NCBI GenBank assembly: GCA_003506435.1
Contig: DOAQ01000030.1
Span: 1-64,000, forward strand
Source of the DNA: Prolixibacteraceae bacterium
GTDB taxonomy: Bacteria > Bacteroidota > Bacteroidia > Bacteroidales > Prolixibacteraceae
Direction of reading: 5' to 3'
Length of the DNA stretch: 64,000 bases
Both the position numbers and the translations under genes were made by a program. How positions within the stretch are numbered: position 1 is the first letter of the stretch; each line of letters opens with the position of its first letter. The notes under the pieces are model-generated. The model did no database searches, had not been told where the DNA came from, and saw only the letters and a program-made list of their open reading frames with translations. Below are positions 27,076 through 37,400 of the stretch, in pieces.

Positions 27076-28560
27076 TTACTCTTTTTTAAGATACAATTCA
27101 GGTTTAGCAAAATCTCCGGTCATATTTTCAGGCAACATGAAAACATTCCCTTTCGAGTCTGAAAAATAGAACCTCGATTTGGAAGGCTGCCTGCCATGTC
27201 CGTCGGCCCAAAAGGCATAGAAGCCAGGGTGCATATTAACCGCCCTGCGGGCATAGGTGTGATTGAATTCGCTGCCACCGGTAAGTTGTTTTACTTTTGT
27301 CCAGCTTTCACCATTGTTTTTACTAATCCACATTTCCATTTCACCGCCGGGATTATATGGCTGAGGCCCCATTTGGGTTGGGGCTATAACTTTCCAACTC
27401 CCGTCCTTTTCAATATAAATTGACCCCATATCATAAGCGCTACCTGCCGGGGTAAAAGCGTTGATCTCCCATGATTGTCCATTCCAATATGCAGTATGCC
27501 AGCTTCGCGGCCCGTCTTCAGGTCCCGGCATAGGCCCTTTGGTTGTGACATATAAAATAACCGGGTTGTCTTTTTTATTGAAATTCACATCGCAGATGTA
27601 AACGTTGCGTTCTTCCGAGTCGTAATCGTGAACCAGGGCCTTGTTGGCAACTTCCTTAAGAGGCAGTTCTATTGGTGATCCGTCAACAGTCTGCCATGTT
27701 TTTCCAAAATCTTTTGTTTGCAGATAATATAGATTGGTGCGAAAATCGAGACCACCCCTAACTTTACGGTCAGGATGATAGTTAAATGATGTACCGATTG
27801 TTTTTCCCTTGTTCCCGCTGGTTTGGTATTGTCCCTTATGCAGCAGGGAAATATCTTTCCATTCAGACCAGTCGATTCCGTCTTTACTGGTCATCCAAGC
27901 AATTACACGCCCGCCAACGTTCTCATAATGAGTGAACAGTCCAGTAAAACCACATTCTTCGGAATAATACATTTGAAGGTATGAAAAATTGTCGAGCGGT
28001 ACTTTTTTGCCATTCACGATCTTTGTGGCGGCAATCCGTTCGAATTCGGAAATATCATAAGGCAGCTTGCTGCGGTGAATAAACGAAGGCCTTCCGGTTC
28101 CGTGCGAAGTAGAGAATATCCAGATATACCCGTCCTTATCTATTTGCATAACAGGGTTATCATGAGCATCGCCGGTCGCTTTATCCAACACAATGGTAGG
28201 ACGTGGTACCTGCCCTGTTTTATGATCGAACCAGGACACCATGTGCAACAGTGTTTTGCCCGAGTCATCAGTGCCCCCATAGCAGAAGAAGGTTTTATCT
28301 ACTTTTTTTGCATAAACGGAGAACGGATAATGATTAGCCGGATAAGTACCCAACCCCCCACTATATTTATAGCGGTATTCGCTGGTAACCGTTCTTCCTG
28401 GTCCGGCACCTCCTATGTTGTACCAGATGCCCCGGTAGCCTGTATCTTTTTGGTTCAGCAGCCGGGCTTTCCCGTAAATATCATCTGTTTGTGAATAAAC
28501 AGACAATGAGAACAAGGCTAAGCCTGTGAATAAAATTGTTTTACAGAAATTTCTATACAT
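27076..28560 (-). CDS. BNR_4 beta-propeller protein, probable polysaccharide lyase (PL24/PL25-like)
   Basis: The 494-residue secreted protein (signal ending SVYSQ) is a BNR_4 (PF15892) seven-bladed propeller, the fold of ulvan lyases PL24 and PL25. His133 in DAHDNP, His153 in TSHG and Tyr198 in LQMYY have the same spacing as the His/His/Tyr set I recall for the PL25 lyase PLSV_3936 (123/143/188). The accompanying arginine is less certain; Arg218 is a candidate. Asp-box-like turns (KNNGESW, KDFGKTW) mark blades. The GH105 gene lies 27 bases upstream, and GH105 enzymes remove the unsaturated uronate a lyase leaves. It could also be a non-catalytic or different-specificity relative. No sulfatase is nearby, so ulvan is not established. 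Confidence 0.8.
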   Translation of the reverse strand: MYRNFCKTILFTGLALFSLSVYSQTDDIYGKARLLNQKDTGYRGIWYNIGGAGPGRTVTSEYRYKYSGGLGTYPANHYPFSVYAKKVDKTFFCYGGTDDSGKTLLHMVSWFDHKTGQVPRPTIVLDKATGDAHDNPVMQIDKDGYIWIFSTSHGTGRPSFIHRSKLPYDISEFERIAATKIVNGKKVPLDNFSYLQMYYSEECGFTGLFTHYENVGGRVIAWMTSKDGIDWSEWKDISLLHKGQYQTSGNKGKTIGTSFNYHPDRKVRGGLDFRTNLYYLQTKDFGKTWQTVDGSPIELPLKEVANKALVHDYDSEERNVYICDVNFNKKDNPVILYVTTKGPMPGPEDGPRSWHTAYWNGQSWEINAFTPAGSAYDMGSIYIEKDGSWKVIAPTQMGPQPYNPGGEMEMWISKNNGESWTKVKQLTGGSEFNHTYARRAVNMHPGFYAFWADGHGRQPSKSRFYFSDSKGNVFMLPENMTGDFAKPELYLKKE

Positions 28561-28587
28561 CTCTTTTGATTTTAAGTTGCCTATTCA

Positions 28588-29691
28588 TTATTGTTTTAGT
28601 TTGATTACCTCACTGGCCGCAAGCAAAAACGCACCGGTACCATACACTTCCCAACTGTCTTTGCTGAAATTTCGCTGAGGGTCGCCACCAATGGGCTGTA
28701 CCCAACCTACACGCCCTTCTTCGTTGACACAGGCAGTGAGGCTAACCCATGCTTTTTCTACCGCTGGCAAGTAGGTTTTTTTGTCGAGCAACTTATTATT
28801 GATTCCCCAGGCCAGCGCATAACAGAAAAAACCCGAACCGCTAACCTCTCCCCCCGGATACGAATCCGGATCAAGCAAACTGGCTCGCCACAATCCGTCT
28901 GCCTGTTGTAAACTCACAATACGGGCGGCGATTTCTTTAAACAGGATTTCATAGAATGGACGTTCCGGGTAATCAGCCGGTAATTCCTGGAGGATGCGGG
29001 TCAGTCCCCCCATTACCCAGCCATTACCTCGCGACCAGAATACAAGTTTGCCATTTGCCTCGCGACGGCCGGAACCGTCAGGCTTGATTACATAGTTCAG
29101 GTCGCGGGCAAACAGATGTTCTTCTTTATTAAACAACAGATTGTAGCATTCCTTGAAGCATTTGTCGTTACACTTCAGAAAATCGGTATTGCCTGTCGCT
29201 ACTCCCAATTTCACTAATGTAGGAGGGGCCATAAACAATGCATCGCACCACCACCATTTGATAACATCAATTTTTTCTCTGGAAGGATAAGGTCTCTCTA
29301 CAAAAATCTTCATAGTGTCGATTGTATGCTGGATTATTTCCATCCGCTTTTCATTTTTGTAAAGATCGATGTAGGTTTGACAAATGGCCACATCATCAGC
29401 ATGGTACCAACGTTTATATGGTTTCCATTGGGCTTTGTTGCCCATATCCATCATTGCCTGGTATATTTCCTTTGATTTGGTGGTTTCCCAGGCTGCGAAC
29501 ACACCTGCATAAAAGGCGCCGTTGGTCCAGTCCCGGGGATCATGTTTCGGGTGTTTCAACTGCCATTTGGTAGCAGAAGTGACCACCGACCTGATGTATT
29601 TTTTACTGAACAACTTATCATTTGTTGATTGTGCATGGCCGAAAAAAGCTATGACAATTAGTAATAATGGGAAAATGAATTTTTTCTTCAT
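28588..29691 (-). CDS. GH105 unsaturated uronyl hydrolase
   Basis: A 367-residue (alpha/alpha)6-barrel enzyme with signal peptide ending FFGHAQ. It hydrates and removes the 4,5-unsaturated uronic acid from the non-reducing end of lyase products. GH88/GH105 hallmarks are present: WTNGAFYAGVFAAWE near residue 55, HADD (98-100), WWWCDALFMAPP with likely catalytic Asp150, and FWSRGNGWVMGG. The length agrees with YteR/YesR-type proteins. It is co-transcribed with the lyase-like propeller protein 27 bases downstream. The pair makes a lyase-plus-hydrolase module inside the tandem Sus region, pointing to a uronic-acid-containing polysaccharide such as ulvan or rhamnogalacturonan. Confidence 0.94.
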   Translation of the reverse strand: MKKKFIFPLLLIVIAFFGHAQSTNDKLFSKKYIRSVVTSATKWQLKHPKHDPRDWTNGAFYAGVFAAWETTKSKEIYQAMMDMGNKAQWKPYKRWYHADDVAICQTYIDLYKNEKRMEIIQHTIDTMKIFVERPYPSREKIDVIKWWWCDALFMAPPTLVKLGVATGNTDFLKCNDKCFKECYNLLFNKEEHLFARDLNYVIKPDGSGRREANGKLVFWSRGNGWVMGGLTRILQELPADYPERPFYEILFKEIAARIVSLQQADGLWRASLLDPDSYPGGEVSGSGFFCYALAWGINNKLLDKKTYLPAVEKAWVSLTACVNEEGRVGWVQPIGGDPQRNFSKDSWEVYGTGAFLLAASEVIKLKQ

Positions 29692-29787
29692 CGTTAATAA
29701 TTTTTCTTTCTTTTTTGTGTAACAAATTTATTATATGAATCTTAGAACATATTCACAATGATTAATAGACTTGAGAAAACAGATAAG

Positions 29788-29828
29788 AGGATTTGGCAAC
29801 TCCGAGATTGCCAAATCCTGATCTTTTT
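29788..29828 (-). terminator. Strong hairpin between Sus locus 2 and GH105
   Basis: A perfect 12-bp stem (29788-29799 with 29808-29819, 8-nt loop) is flanked by AGAT/ATCT that may extend it. The T-run (CTTTTTAT) is on the plus side; on the minus strand the hairpin is followed by CTTATCTGTTTTCTC. It probably ends or attenuates transcription of the Sus locus 2 core. Confidence 0.65.
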
Positions 29829-29896
29829 ATATTTCTTTACCTTTTAGATGAAAATGTATTATTGTATTTCGATAAACTACAATACCAGAAAGAACA

Positions 29897-31225
29897 TTAA
29901 TACTGCATTGCCCTTAAATCAATAGAAGCGATATTGACATATGGACTGCCGGCAGAGTCCCAGTTTTTTATTGCTTTTATACGGATATACCTGATTTCTT
30001 TTGCATTCTCAAGAATATACGCATGCCCGGCCACTGCTGCTGCTATATCTGCTGCTGAATTATCGCCCCGGGTTGCGCCTGCCGGTACAGTATTCCCTGA
30101 AGGCCTGTTGACGGAGCACGACTGTAACAAGACCCAACTATTTCCAAAATCCCCATTATGATCGTCCGGGTTGTAATTCGGGTCCGGGTTTAAAGAACCC
30201 CAAACTTCAAATTCCATTAAATTACCCCCTGCATACAACCTGGTTACATTGGTTCCTTCACCGAGTCCTCTCTGGAATAGTTTAATCCGCGATAATTCAT
30301 ATACAGCGCCTAAATCAATGGTGAACCACTGGGGCATGGCGTGCCCGCTTACCTTTGAAATGTAAGTCCCGCTTTCGCTCAACGTTTTTGGATTCTTCCA
30401 GATTTTATCAACTGTATTGGATGCTCCATTGGGCACGGAATAATCGCCGGGAAGTTCGTATAAGCTGAAAAGCTCCCTGTTTATTTCTTTTTCCACCTTC
30501 TTTATTTCAGGTTTCACTATTTCAAAAGCGGTCTTGAACGTATCAATGGCCATCGAGTCGGGAGTAAAAACGGTAGTATAACTAAAACCGGAGGCTGGAT
30601 TATATTTTTCAAGTTGTGCCTGGTCTGAATTTACATCACAAATGACGGTACGGCTGACCCCGTTTAAATCAGTATAAAGTATCTCTTCGCCAAGGGTGCC
30701 TTTGTCGGCTGTTACCCACTTAATGGTTAGCATGTTAGTTTCTGAATATGCAAACCCATTTATCGCCCTGTTAAGCAGCCTTTTCCTGTAAATATCGCCA
30801 TAAACGGTCCCGATTATTTCGGTGTTTATTGATCTGTTCCCTTTCGAATCGAGTGTCACTACATTGAATGTATAGGGCAATTCCTGTAAATTTTCCAGAA
30901 TTACGTTTACTGTATCAATACCGGAGGTGCGGGTTATTGGCACTAAAGTCGAGTCTTTTTTGTTATTCCAGAACACGATTGCTGAAGTGATTGTCGGGTC
31001 GGATGTTATCAGCCATGATAACCCGATCCTGTATTTGCCCGGAAATACTTTTAATGAATCGGCTTTGCCCGGGTAGACGATCTCACCTCCTTCGAGAAAC
31101 TCCTGATAATTATCGGTCATTTTATCACATGAGGAGAGATGGATTGTTATTGCGTACATGATTGCCAAAAAGCCTGCAAACTTTAAAAGCCTGTGTATTT
31201 CTTTATGTATCAAATGGTTATTCAT
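29897..31225 (-). CDS. DUF4998 plus DUF5000/discoidin-like lipoprotein, locus 2
   Basis: A 442-residue lipoprotein with a signal ending LSSC after a longer than usual N-terminus (about 33 residues; a start at the later Met, MYAITIHLSSC, would be too short). About residues 35-235 are DUF4998 (GGEIVYPGKADSLKVFPG, VYGDIYRKRLLNR, IDTFKTA). About residues 250-442 are a discoidin-like DUF5000 domain (WFTIDLGAVYELSRIKLFQR, IRYIRIKAIKNW). The locus 1 counterpart at 15921-16640 stops after DUF4998, so this copy gained, or the other lost, a carbohydrate-binding module. It is the last gene of the locus 2 core, followed by a strong hairpin. Confidence 0.87.
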   Translation of the reverse strand: MNNHLIHKEIHRLLKFAGFLAIMYAITIHLSSCDKMTDNYQEFLEGGEIVYPGKADSLKVFPGKYRIGLSWLITSDPTITSAIVFWNNKKDSTLVPITRTSGIDTVNVILENLQELPYTFNVVTLDSKGNRSINTEIIGTVYGDIYRKRLLNRAINGFAYSETNMLTIKWVTADKGTLGEEILYTDLNGVSRTVICDVNSDQAQLEKYNPASGFSYTTVFTPDSMAIDTFKTAFEIVKPEIKKVEKEINRELFSLYELPGDYSVPNGASNTVDKIWKNPKTLSESGTYISKVSGHAMPQWFTIDLGAVYELSRIKLFQRGLGEGTNVTRLYAGGNLMEFEVWGSLNPDPNYNPDDHNGDFGNSWVLLQSCSVNRPSGNTVPAGATRGDNSAADIAAAVAGHAYILENAKEIRYIRIKAIKNWDSAGSPYVNIASIDLRAMQY

Positions 31226-31248
31226 CTTTCTTAATTTTCTTCGTTAAA

Positions 31249-32466
31249 CTAATTATTCCCTTTGACAACACTGCCATACAGGGTAATCTCAACCAGGTTT
31301 ATATGCCCGATACTTGTACCTCCCCATACTGCATTCGTTTTCCATCTGAGGTATCTTACCGGTACTTCGTTCGCATCAAATTCAAATTCTTCACCATCAA
31401 TTTGCCGTTGGATGTCTTCGTTGGAATATTCTCCAACCGGTAAGCCCGAAGGTTTGAATGATACGCAAGGTTCTTTTCTCATGGGAATCCAGCTTGAATC
31501 GAAACTTCCGTCCGGATTGGGATTCATGGAGCCAAATATTTCCCATTCTTTTATCGACCCAGCATTGTATATGTAGGTAGCGCCCGATGAACGGTTGTAA
31601 ACAACAATCCTCGACAGCCTTGCTGTTACGCCCAAATCGAAGGTGAACCATTGCGGTATACCATACCCCACGGTAGTTACAAAGTCGGTATTGCTGTAAC
31701 TTTCATCCCATATCCGGTCCATGGTACGGCCTGTCATGTGTGGCGTATTCTGGTCGGTAGGCAAAGTAACCTGCCTGAATTTGGTTTTGTCCAGTTTTTC
31801 TTCAAACCATGGATGAAACGTATTTTCGTAAGTATCACTACTGTTATCCCAACGGTCCTTCACATTGATCCGGAACGGGCGTGCAATCGAATCGTATCCG
31901 CGCACACTAAAATCAACTTTTGCAGTCGATGTGTAGAAGGTCTCTGCTGCGATCCATTCGCCAATAGAGTCTGTCGTCGAAACATAAATCCTGACATCTG
32001 CTTCTCCCGGATTGTCCACGTTGAATTTTATCCCGCCATAGGTTTCCCGGATGCTTTCAGTAATTGACTTGAATATACCGACAATTGAAGGCGTTTGTGG
32101 CTTCAGGGTTACGGTAACAGGACTTGACTCTAAGTTGTTTCGTCCAACTGTACATAGGCTTACCTTGTGTTCCAATGTATCTCCAAAGCCTTCAACAATC
32201 ATGTTATTTGTGTAGTACGATGCTTTCACTTCGCGTGTAACCCCAATGGGGGCTTCATACGTTGCTTTTACACACAAAAGGTTTTCGTCGGAAGGTAACT
32301 GGTAGGTAATTTTACCTGCTCCGGGCAACGATTCTACAACTGGATTCTTTATTGGAGAAGGTACTTCTCCTCCCTGATTTATTGGAGAATGAATATCTTC
32401 TTTACATGCTTGCACTATCACTAAAATAATGAAGGAGAAAAAGAATATATATTTTAATGTTTTCAT
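31249..32466 (-). CDS. DUF4959/DUF5126/DUF5000 lipoprotein, locus 2
   Basis: This 405-residue lipoprotein (signal ending VQAC) is the paralogue of 16652-17881, with the same three-part layout: DUF4959 (PGAGKITYQLPSDENLLCV), DUF5126 (ETYGGIKFNVDNPGEADV), and DUF5000 (WFTFDLGVTARLSRIVVYNR, VRYLRWKTNAVWGG). It is expected to sit on the cell surface and bind glycan with SusD. It lies 36 bases after susD and 23 before the DUF4998 fusion gene. Confidence 0.9.
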   Translation of the reverse strand: MKTLKYIFFFSFIILVIVQACKEDIHSPINQGGEVPSPIKNPVVESLPGAGKITYQLPSDENLLCVKATYEAPIGVTREVKASYYTNNMIVEGFGDTLEHKVSLCTVGRNNLESSPVTVTLKPQTPSIVGIFKSITESIRETYGGIKFNVDNPGEADVRIYVSTTDSIGEWIAAETFYTSTAKVDFSVRGYDSIARPFRINVKDRWDNSSDTYENTFHPWFEEKLDKTKFRQVTLPTDQNTPHMTGRTMDRIWDESYSNTDFVTTVGYGIPQWFTFDLGVTARLSRIVVYNRSSGATYIYNAGSIKEWEIFGSMNPNPDGSFDSSWIPMRKEPCVSFKPSGLPVGEYSNEDIQRQIDGEEFEFDANEVPVRYLRWKTNAVWGGTSIGHINLVEITLYGSVVKGNN

Positions 32467-32502
32467 ATCTTATCTTTTTTTTGAATTTTTATCTGTACCG
32501 GA

Positions 32503-34449
32503 TCAATATCCATAATTCTGAACCAGGTTCCGGTTAATCAAAAGTTCGTCTTCGTCAATGGGCCACAAATAGTCGCGGATCATAAATGTCTGGTTGTATA
32601 AAACCCTTGGGCGATAATAATATTCAGGCGCAGATTGTTGATAATCCCATCCTGAAATTGGTTTGTTCAATTCGATGTGGGCTGTTTTCCATCTCCGAAG
32701 GTCCCAGAAACGTTGCCCCTCGAACGCCAGTTCATTTAAACGTTCCTGGTGGATAATCTCACGCAGGTTCGATTGTTGTTGATAAGCAGTAGGATGTATG
32801 GCAAAATTTTGCCATGCATCTTCAACCGTAGGCAAACCAGCCCTTCCCCTGACCTTGTTGATCCAGAGGTAAGGCGACCCATTGGCTTCGCCTGAACCGG
32901 ACGGCCCATAAGCTTCGTTCAACGCTTCGGCATATAACAGGTATAAGTCGGATAAACGCATTACCGGCCATGGATAATTCCGGAGAGTGTACCCACTGCC
33001 TGTTGTAGCTACTGCGCTCAGGTAATTTACTAACTTTTTGGGCCAATATCCGGTAACCCCGGTACGGTTTGTTGTTGCAGCAACCTGTAATTGCCCGGCC
33101 CGGCATTGCATCAGGTATTGGTCTCTATCATCATAGCTTCCCTGACCGTACCACAAGCCGCCGTCGAATGCAAGGCAGGAATAAAAACGTGGTTCGCGGT
33201 CGAAATGGAGCCCAACAGTGGTATATCCGGGTTGTAAATAGTATTTGTACTCATCGGTTACTACACGCAGTTTATACCTGTCAGCATAATTATATGTTTT
33301 ATCTTCGGAAATCGGGAGCCCGTTCTTCGAATAAAACATTTCTGCAATTTTTATCGGGGGCGAATATTTTCCCAGTGTATTCAGGTTTCCTGTCGTTGCA
33401 GGGTATTTACTGGCAATAACTCCGGGAGGGGTTGCATTTCGTTGTGCATCGGTAGTTAAACTTTGCGTATTGGCCCAAATAATTTCACCGTTCCATTTCT
33501 CAGAGAAGCTGTTCCTGATGGCAATTAATGTTTCCGTTGAGTCGGAAAGCGTACCAATCTGGAATGGTTGATTGGAGTAATCATACAATTTATATCCCAA
33601 TCCTTCGCACAGTTCAATTGCTTCTTTACATGCTATTACTGCTTTTTCCCATTTTCCGTTATCGGCTTTCGTTGGGAAAAGGTGTATATTCCTGTTGTCC
33701 ACAATTCCGGCATAATCGGGGTTGCCATTAAATAACGGGCTGGCAGCGGTCACCAATACATGGGCTTTAACCGAAAGGCAAACAGGTTTGGTTATACGCC
33801 CAAGCTCGGTTGTTTCAAAATCGATTTTATCCGGCAGCCCTGTCGCCGCTTCGTCAAGTAATTCAACAATGTAATTGATGCAATCATCAACCGGCTGACG
33901 GTATACCTTTACATCTTCAACACTGGCTGAAATCGGTAAGTTTTCCTTGATTAGCGGAATTGCTCCATACATACGAAACAGCCAAAAATGATAATATGCT
34001 TTCAGAAACTTTACTTCGGCAATCCACCGTGTTTTTTCATCTGCGGAAATATCAATTACATCTTCAATATTTTCCAGAAAGATATTGCAATCGCGTATCC
34101 CTCTGAAAGGGTTGCTGGAGGAATACCTATTGCTCCAGTAATCTAAATACGGGCTGGTTGAGCGCTGGAAACCCTGTGCAATCGATATCGCAGAATTCCA
34201 ACCAGTAGTGGTAATGTATGGAAAAAGGAACCAATATTCGTCACAACCGGCAATAGCAGGGTCGCTTGATGCGTTTCCGTGGTCGGGCAGGTACCGGTAA
34301 CATGTAAACAGATATTTTTCTGCCGTGCTCCGCATGGTAAAAGCATTGTCAATTGTCGCCAGGTTATCGGGCACAACATCCAGATAATTACAGCTTCCGA
34401 TTGACAGAAACAGGATAATAACGAAAATATAGTGTTTTATATTTTTCAT
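32503..34449 (-). CDS. SusD/RagB family lipoprotein, locus 2
   Basis: A 648-residue glycan-binding lipoprotein (signal ending IGSC, then NYLDVVPDN). SusD hallmarks: TRWIAEVKFLKAYYHFWLFR, RLSDLYLLYAEALNE, and LREIIHQERLNELAFEGQRFWDLRRW in the C-terminal part. It is encoded 12 bases after susC 2. It resembles the locus 1 SusD along its whole length, with similar size (648 against 644), but differs in binding-face loops, so the two may recognise related but distinct oligosaccharides. Confidence 0.96.
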   Translation of the reverse strand: MKNIKHYIFVIILFLSIGSCNYLDVVPDNLATIDNAFTMRSTAEKYLFTCYRYLPDHGNASSDPAIAGCDEYWFLFPYITTTGWNSAISIAQGFQRSTSPYLDYWSNRYSSSNPFRGIRDCNIFLENIEDVIDISADEKTRWIAEVKFLKAYYHFWLFRMYGAIPLIKENLPISASVEDVKVYRQPVDDCINYIVELLDEAATGLPDKIDFETTELGRITKPVCLSVKAHVLVTAASPLFNGNPDYAGIVDNRNIHLFPTKADNGKWEKAVIACKEAIELCEGLGYKLYDYSNQPFQIGTLSDSTETLIAIRNSFSEKWNGEIIWANTQSLTTDAQRNATPPGVIASKYPATTGNLNTLGKYSPPIKIAEMFYSKNGLPISEDKTYNYADRYKLRVVTDEYKYYLQPGYTTVGLHFDREPRFYSCLAFDGGLWYGQGSYDDRDQYLMQCRAGQLQVAATTNRTGVTGYWPKKLVNYLSAVATTGSGYTLRNYPWPVMRLSDLYLLYAEALNEAYGPSGSGEANGSPYLWINKVRGRAGLPTVEDAWQNFAIHPTAYQQQSNLREIIHQERLNELAFEGQRFWDLRRWKTAHIELNKPISGWDYQQSAPEYYYRPRVLYNQTFMIRDYLWPIDEDELLINRNLVQNYGY

Positions 34450-34461
34450 GTCGATTGTTTT

Positions 34462-37400
34462 TTAGAAGTTTACATATATGCCAAGGTTATACACTTTTTG
34501 GATAGGATAACCCAATCCATTTGAAGCCATCTCTACATCCCAAAGTTTGAATTTGCTCCATGCCAGTAAGTTTGTTCCTGTGATATAAACCCTAAAAAGG
34601 TCTATGTTTAACTTTTTGGCAACTTCCGGTAAGGAATAACCTATTTCAAGTTGTTTTAACCGCAGAAATGCCCCGTTTTGCTGGAACCAGGTGCTTACCT
34701 GATCGTTATTGGGTACCGGCGCTGAACTTAACCGGGGCCAAAGTGCATATAAGTTCCGTTCTTCTTCCGACCAATGACTATTGGCGTAAGCTTTCAATAA
34801 TTGGTTTTGAGATAAAACATTACCATTATCATCATTATCAATGAACGGAGCGGTGGCGTTTACCCCAATACGGAACGATTCCCTGGCAACTCCCTGAAAA
34901 AATGCATTGATGTCAATGTTTTTGTATTTTGCAGAAAAGCCAAACCCGTATGAAATTTCAGGAATAGTAGGAAACCCGATAGGGACTTTATCTGCTTCGG
35001 TAATTACCCCATCTCTGTTTACATCACGGTATTTAATATCGCCGGCCATGTAATTGCCAAATTGTTTTGGCGAATTGGCTACTTCAAATTCATCGACAAA
35101 CAGGCGTTCTGCAATGTATCCCCATTCCTGCTGTATCGAGTAGCCCATCCTTGATCGCCATGGTTCATCGTATTCAGGCTCTTCATATACTTCATACCGG
35201 CTGGTTGCATAGGTGAAGTTCCCACGGGCCTGTATCCAGAAGTTTGATCCGAAACTTTGAGAATAATCGACTGAAATATCAGTTCCTCGTCCGGATGCTT
35301 CTCCAACATTTGCCCTTACGGTTGACGAAAGGCCCATCGATTTTGGGATGTCAGCCCGTGTCATCAATATGTTGGTCCGGTATTCGTTAAAATACTCTGC
35401 CTGTATTTCCAATTTATTGAACAACCCAAGTTCAAGGGCAACATTGAATTTCTTTGAGGTTTCCCATGTAATATCTTCATTTGCATACCGGCTGATGCTT
35501 ACCCCGCTTCTGGAGTACATATTATCAGTACCGAAAGAAGCCCCGGTTGCATTCATATCTACATTTGATAAATAGAAGAAACGGTCTTCTGCACTGCCAA
35601 TTGCGTCGTTGCCCACGAGTCCGTATGAGCTGCGTAAACGAAACTTATTAACAACAGCTTTAAATGGTTCCCAGAATGGCTCGTTGGATATGCTCCATGC
35701 AATTGCGGTTGAAGGGAAAAAGCCAAAACGTTGCGATTTGTGAAACCGTTCGGAACCGTTGTATCCAAAGTTGAACTCAGCAAAATATTTGTCGGCATAA
35801 GCATACGTTGCCCGGCCCGACAACCCTAAATTACGGGATGGCAGCGAGAGTTGCAGGCTTCCCGCATTTGCTTCCAGCTTTTGTCTCATGGTGTATACCA
35901 GCATGGCGCTAACTCCATGTTTTTCAGCAAATATACGGTTATAGCTCAGTGCCGATTCCAAATAGAAAACAGAACTTACAGTTTTGGCTCCTTCGCTATA
36001 TCCAAGATATTCGGTGCCTGTATCTTCATTAATTGGTTCAATGTTGTATTTGTCAACCCGCTTGTCGTAAGATGAAATTAAATAGTAGAATGGATTGCAT
36101 GACCGGCTGACTTCGAAATATGATGTTCGGTTGGTATTCATTAATGCCCTGAGAGCCAATCCTTCTGTAATCAAAGATAAGTCCTGGTTTAGTTCAAGCT
36201 GGGCAAGCATAACCGATCTTGAATAGTCTTTGTAACCTTTTACCAGTTCAGCATAAGGGTTTATGTACTCGCCTTCGTCATAATTTCCAAACATGATGTG
36301 TTGCACATTCGGTTTTATTTCAGACGGATAATAAGCGGGGAACAAAACCGGGTTACTGCGCATGACCATTTTATACATCTCGGTACCACCATGAATCGGG
36401 CCTGTATATTCATCAAAGTTTCCGTTCATCCGGATAACCATTTCTGTACTCTTCGACAGATTTACATTTACATTTGAACGGAGGTTGTATTTGGTAAGGT
36501 TAATATTGTTATTGAAATTGTTCCTTTTGTCAACTTTTAATATCCCATTGTCTTTATTTAGTGAACCTGACACATAGTAACGGGCAACTTTTCCTCCTCC
36601 TGCAATATTCATGGTATATCGCTGGTTCATGGTATTGTTCTTAAACAATTCTGTTCTCCAGTCGGTTGCCGGAAAAACGTATGGATTTACACCAGCGATG
36701 GTATTGTCGATTTTTTGTTGCGAATAAGGCAAAACACCCAACGGATTCCTTGTCAGCACTGCTTCGTTGTGCAATTTCATATACGTAATCGGGTTGGCAA
36801 GCTCAACATTTTTTGTTGGCATCGAAATCGAATTCTCTACACGGAAACTAATTTTCGTTTTTCCTTCACTTCCCGATTTTGTGGTGACGAGTATGACACC
36901 GTTTGCCCCACGCGCACCGTAAAGCGCGGTTGCCGCAGCATCTTTCATAATACTAAAACTGGCAATATCGTCAGTTTGCATCCGGGCAAGGTCGGTAGTG
37001 GTCACTTCCACGTTGTCAATCAAAATAAGCGGGTCGACTTTGTATCCAAACGTAGTGACCCCGCGGATGAAAAATTCGGCATTGTCCTGTCCGGGTTCAC
37101 CACTACGTTGATATGCAATCATTCCTGCAACCCTTCCAGCCAAAGCTGTTGTAAGGTTGCTGCTGGGAACTTTTAATTCTCCGGGTTTTACAGTGGTTAT
37201 CGACGAGATTACGCTTTCCTTTTTTTGCTTTCCAAAAGCCACCACAGTTACATCTTCCAGTTCCTCCGACTTTTCTTTCATCTGGACATTTATTGTTTTC
37301 TGCTTGCCAATATCAATTATCAGGCTTTCCATTCCAATAAATGAGAAAACCAGTTTATCATTTGGCAATGCAACAATTTCATACGTTCCGTCATTATCGG

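Noticed and set aside
27076..29691. Naming the module as ulvan-specific
   Set aside because: No sulfatase, GH78 or other ulvan-locus marker is present in the window, so only a uronic-acid polysaccharide can be supported.
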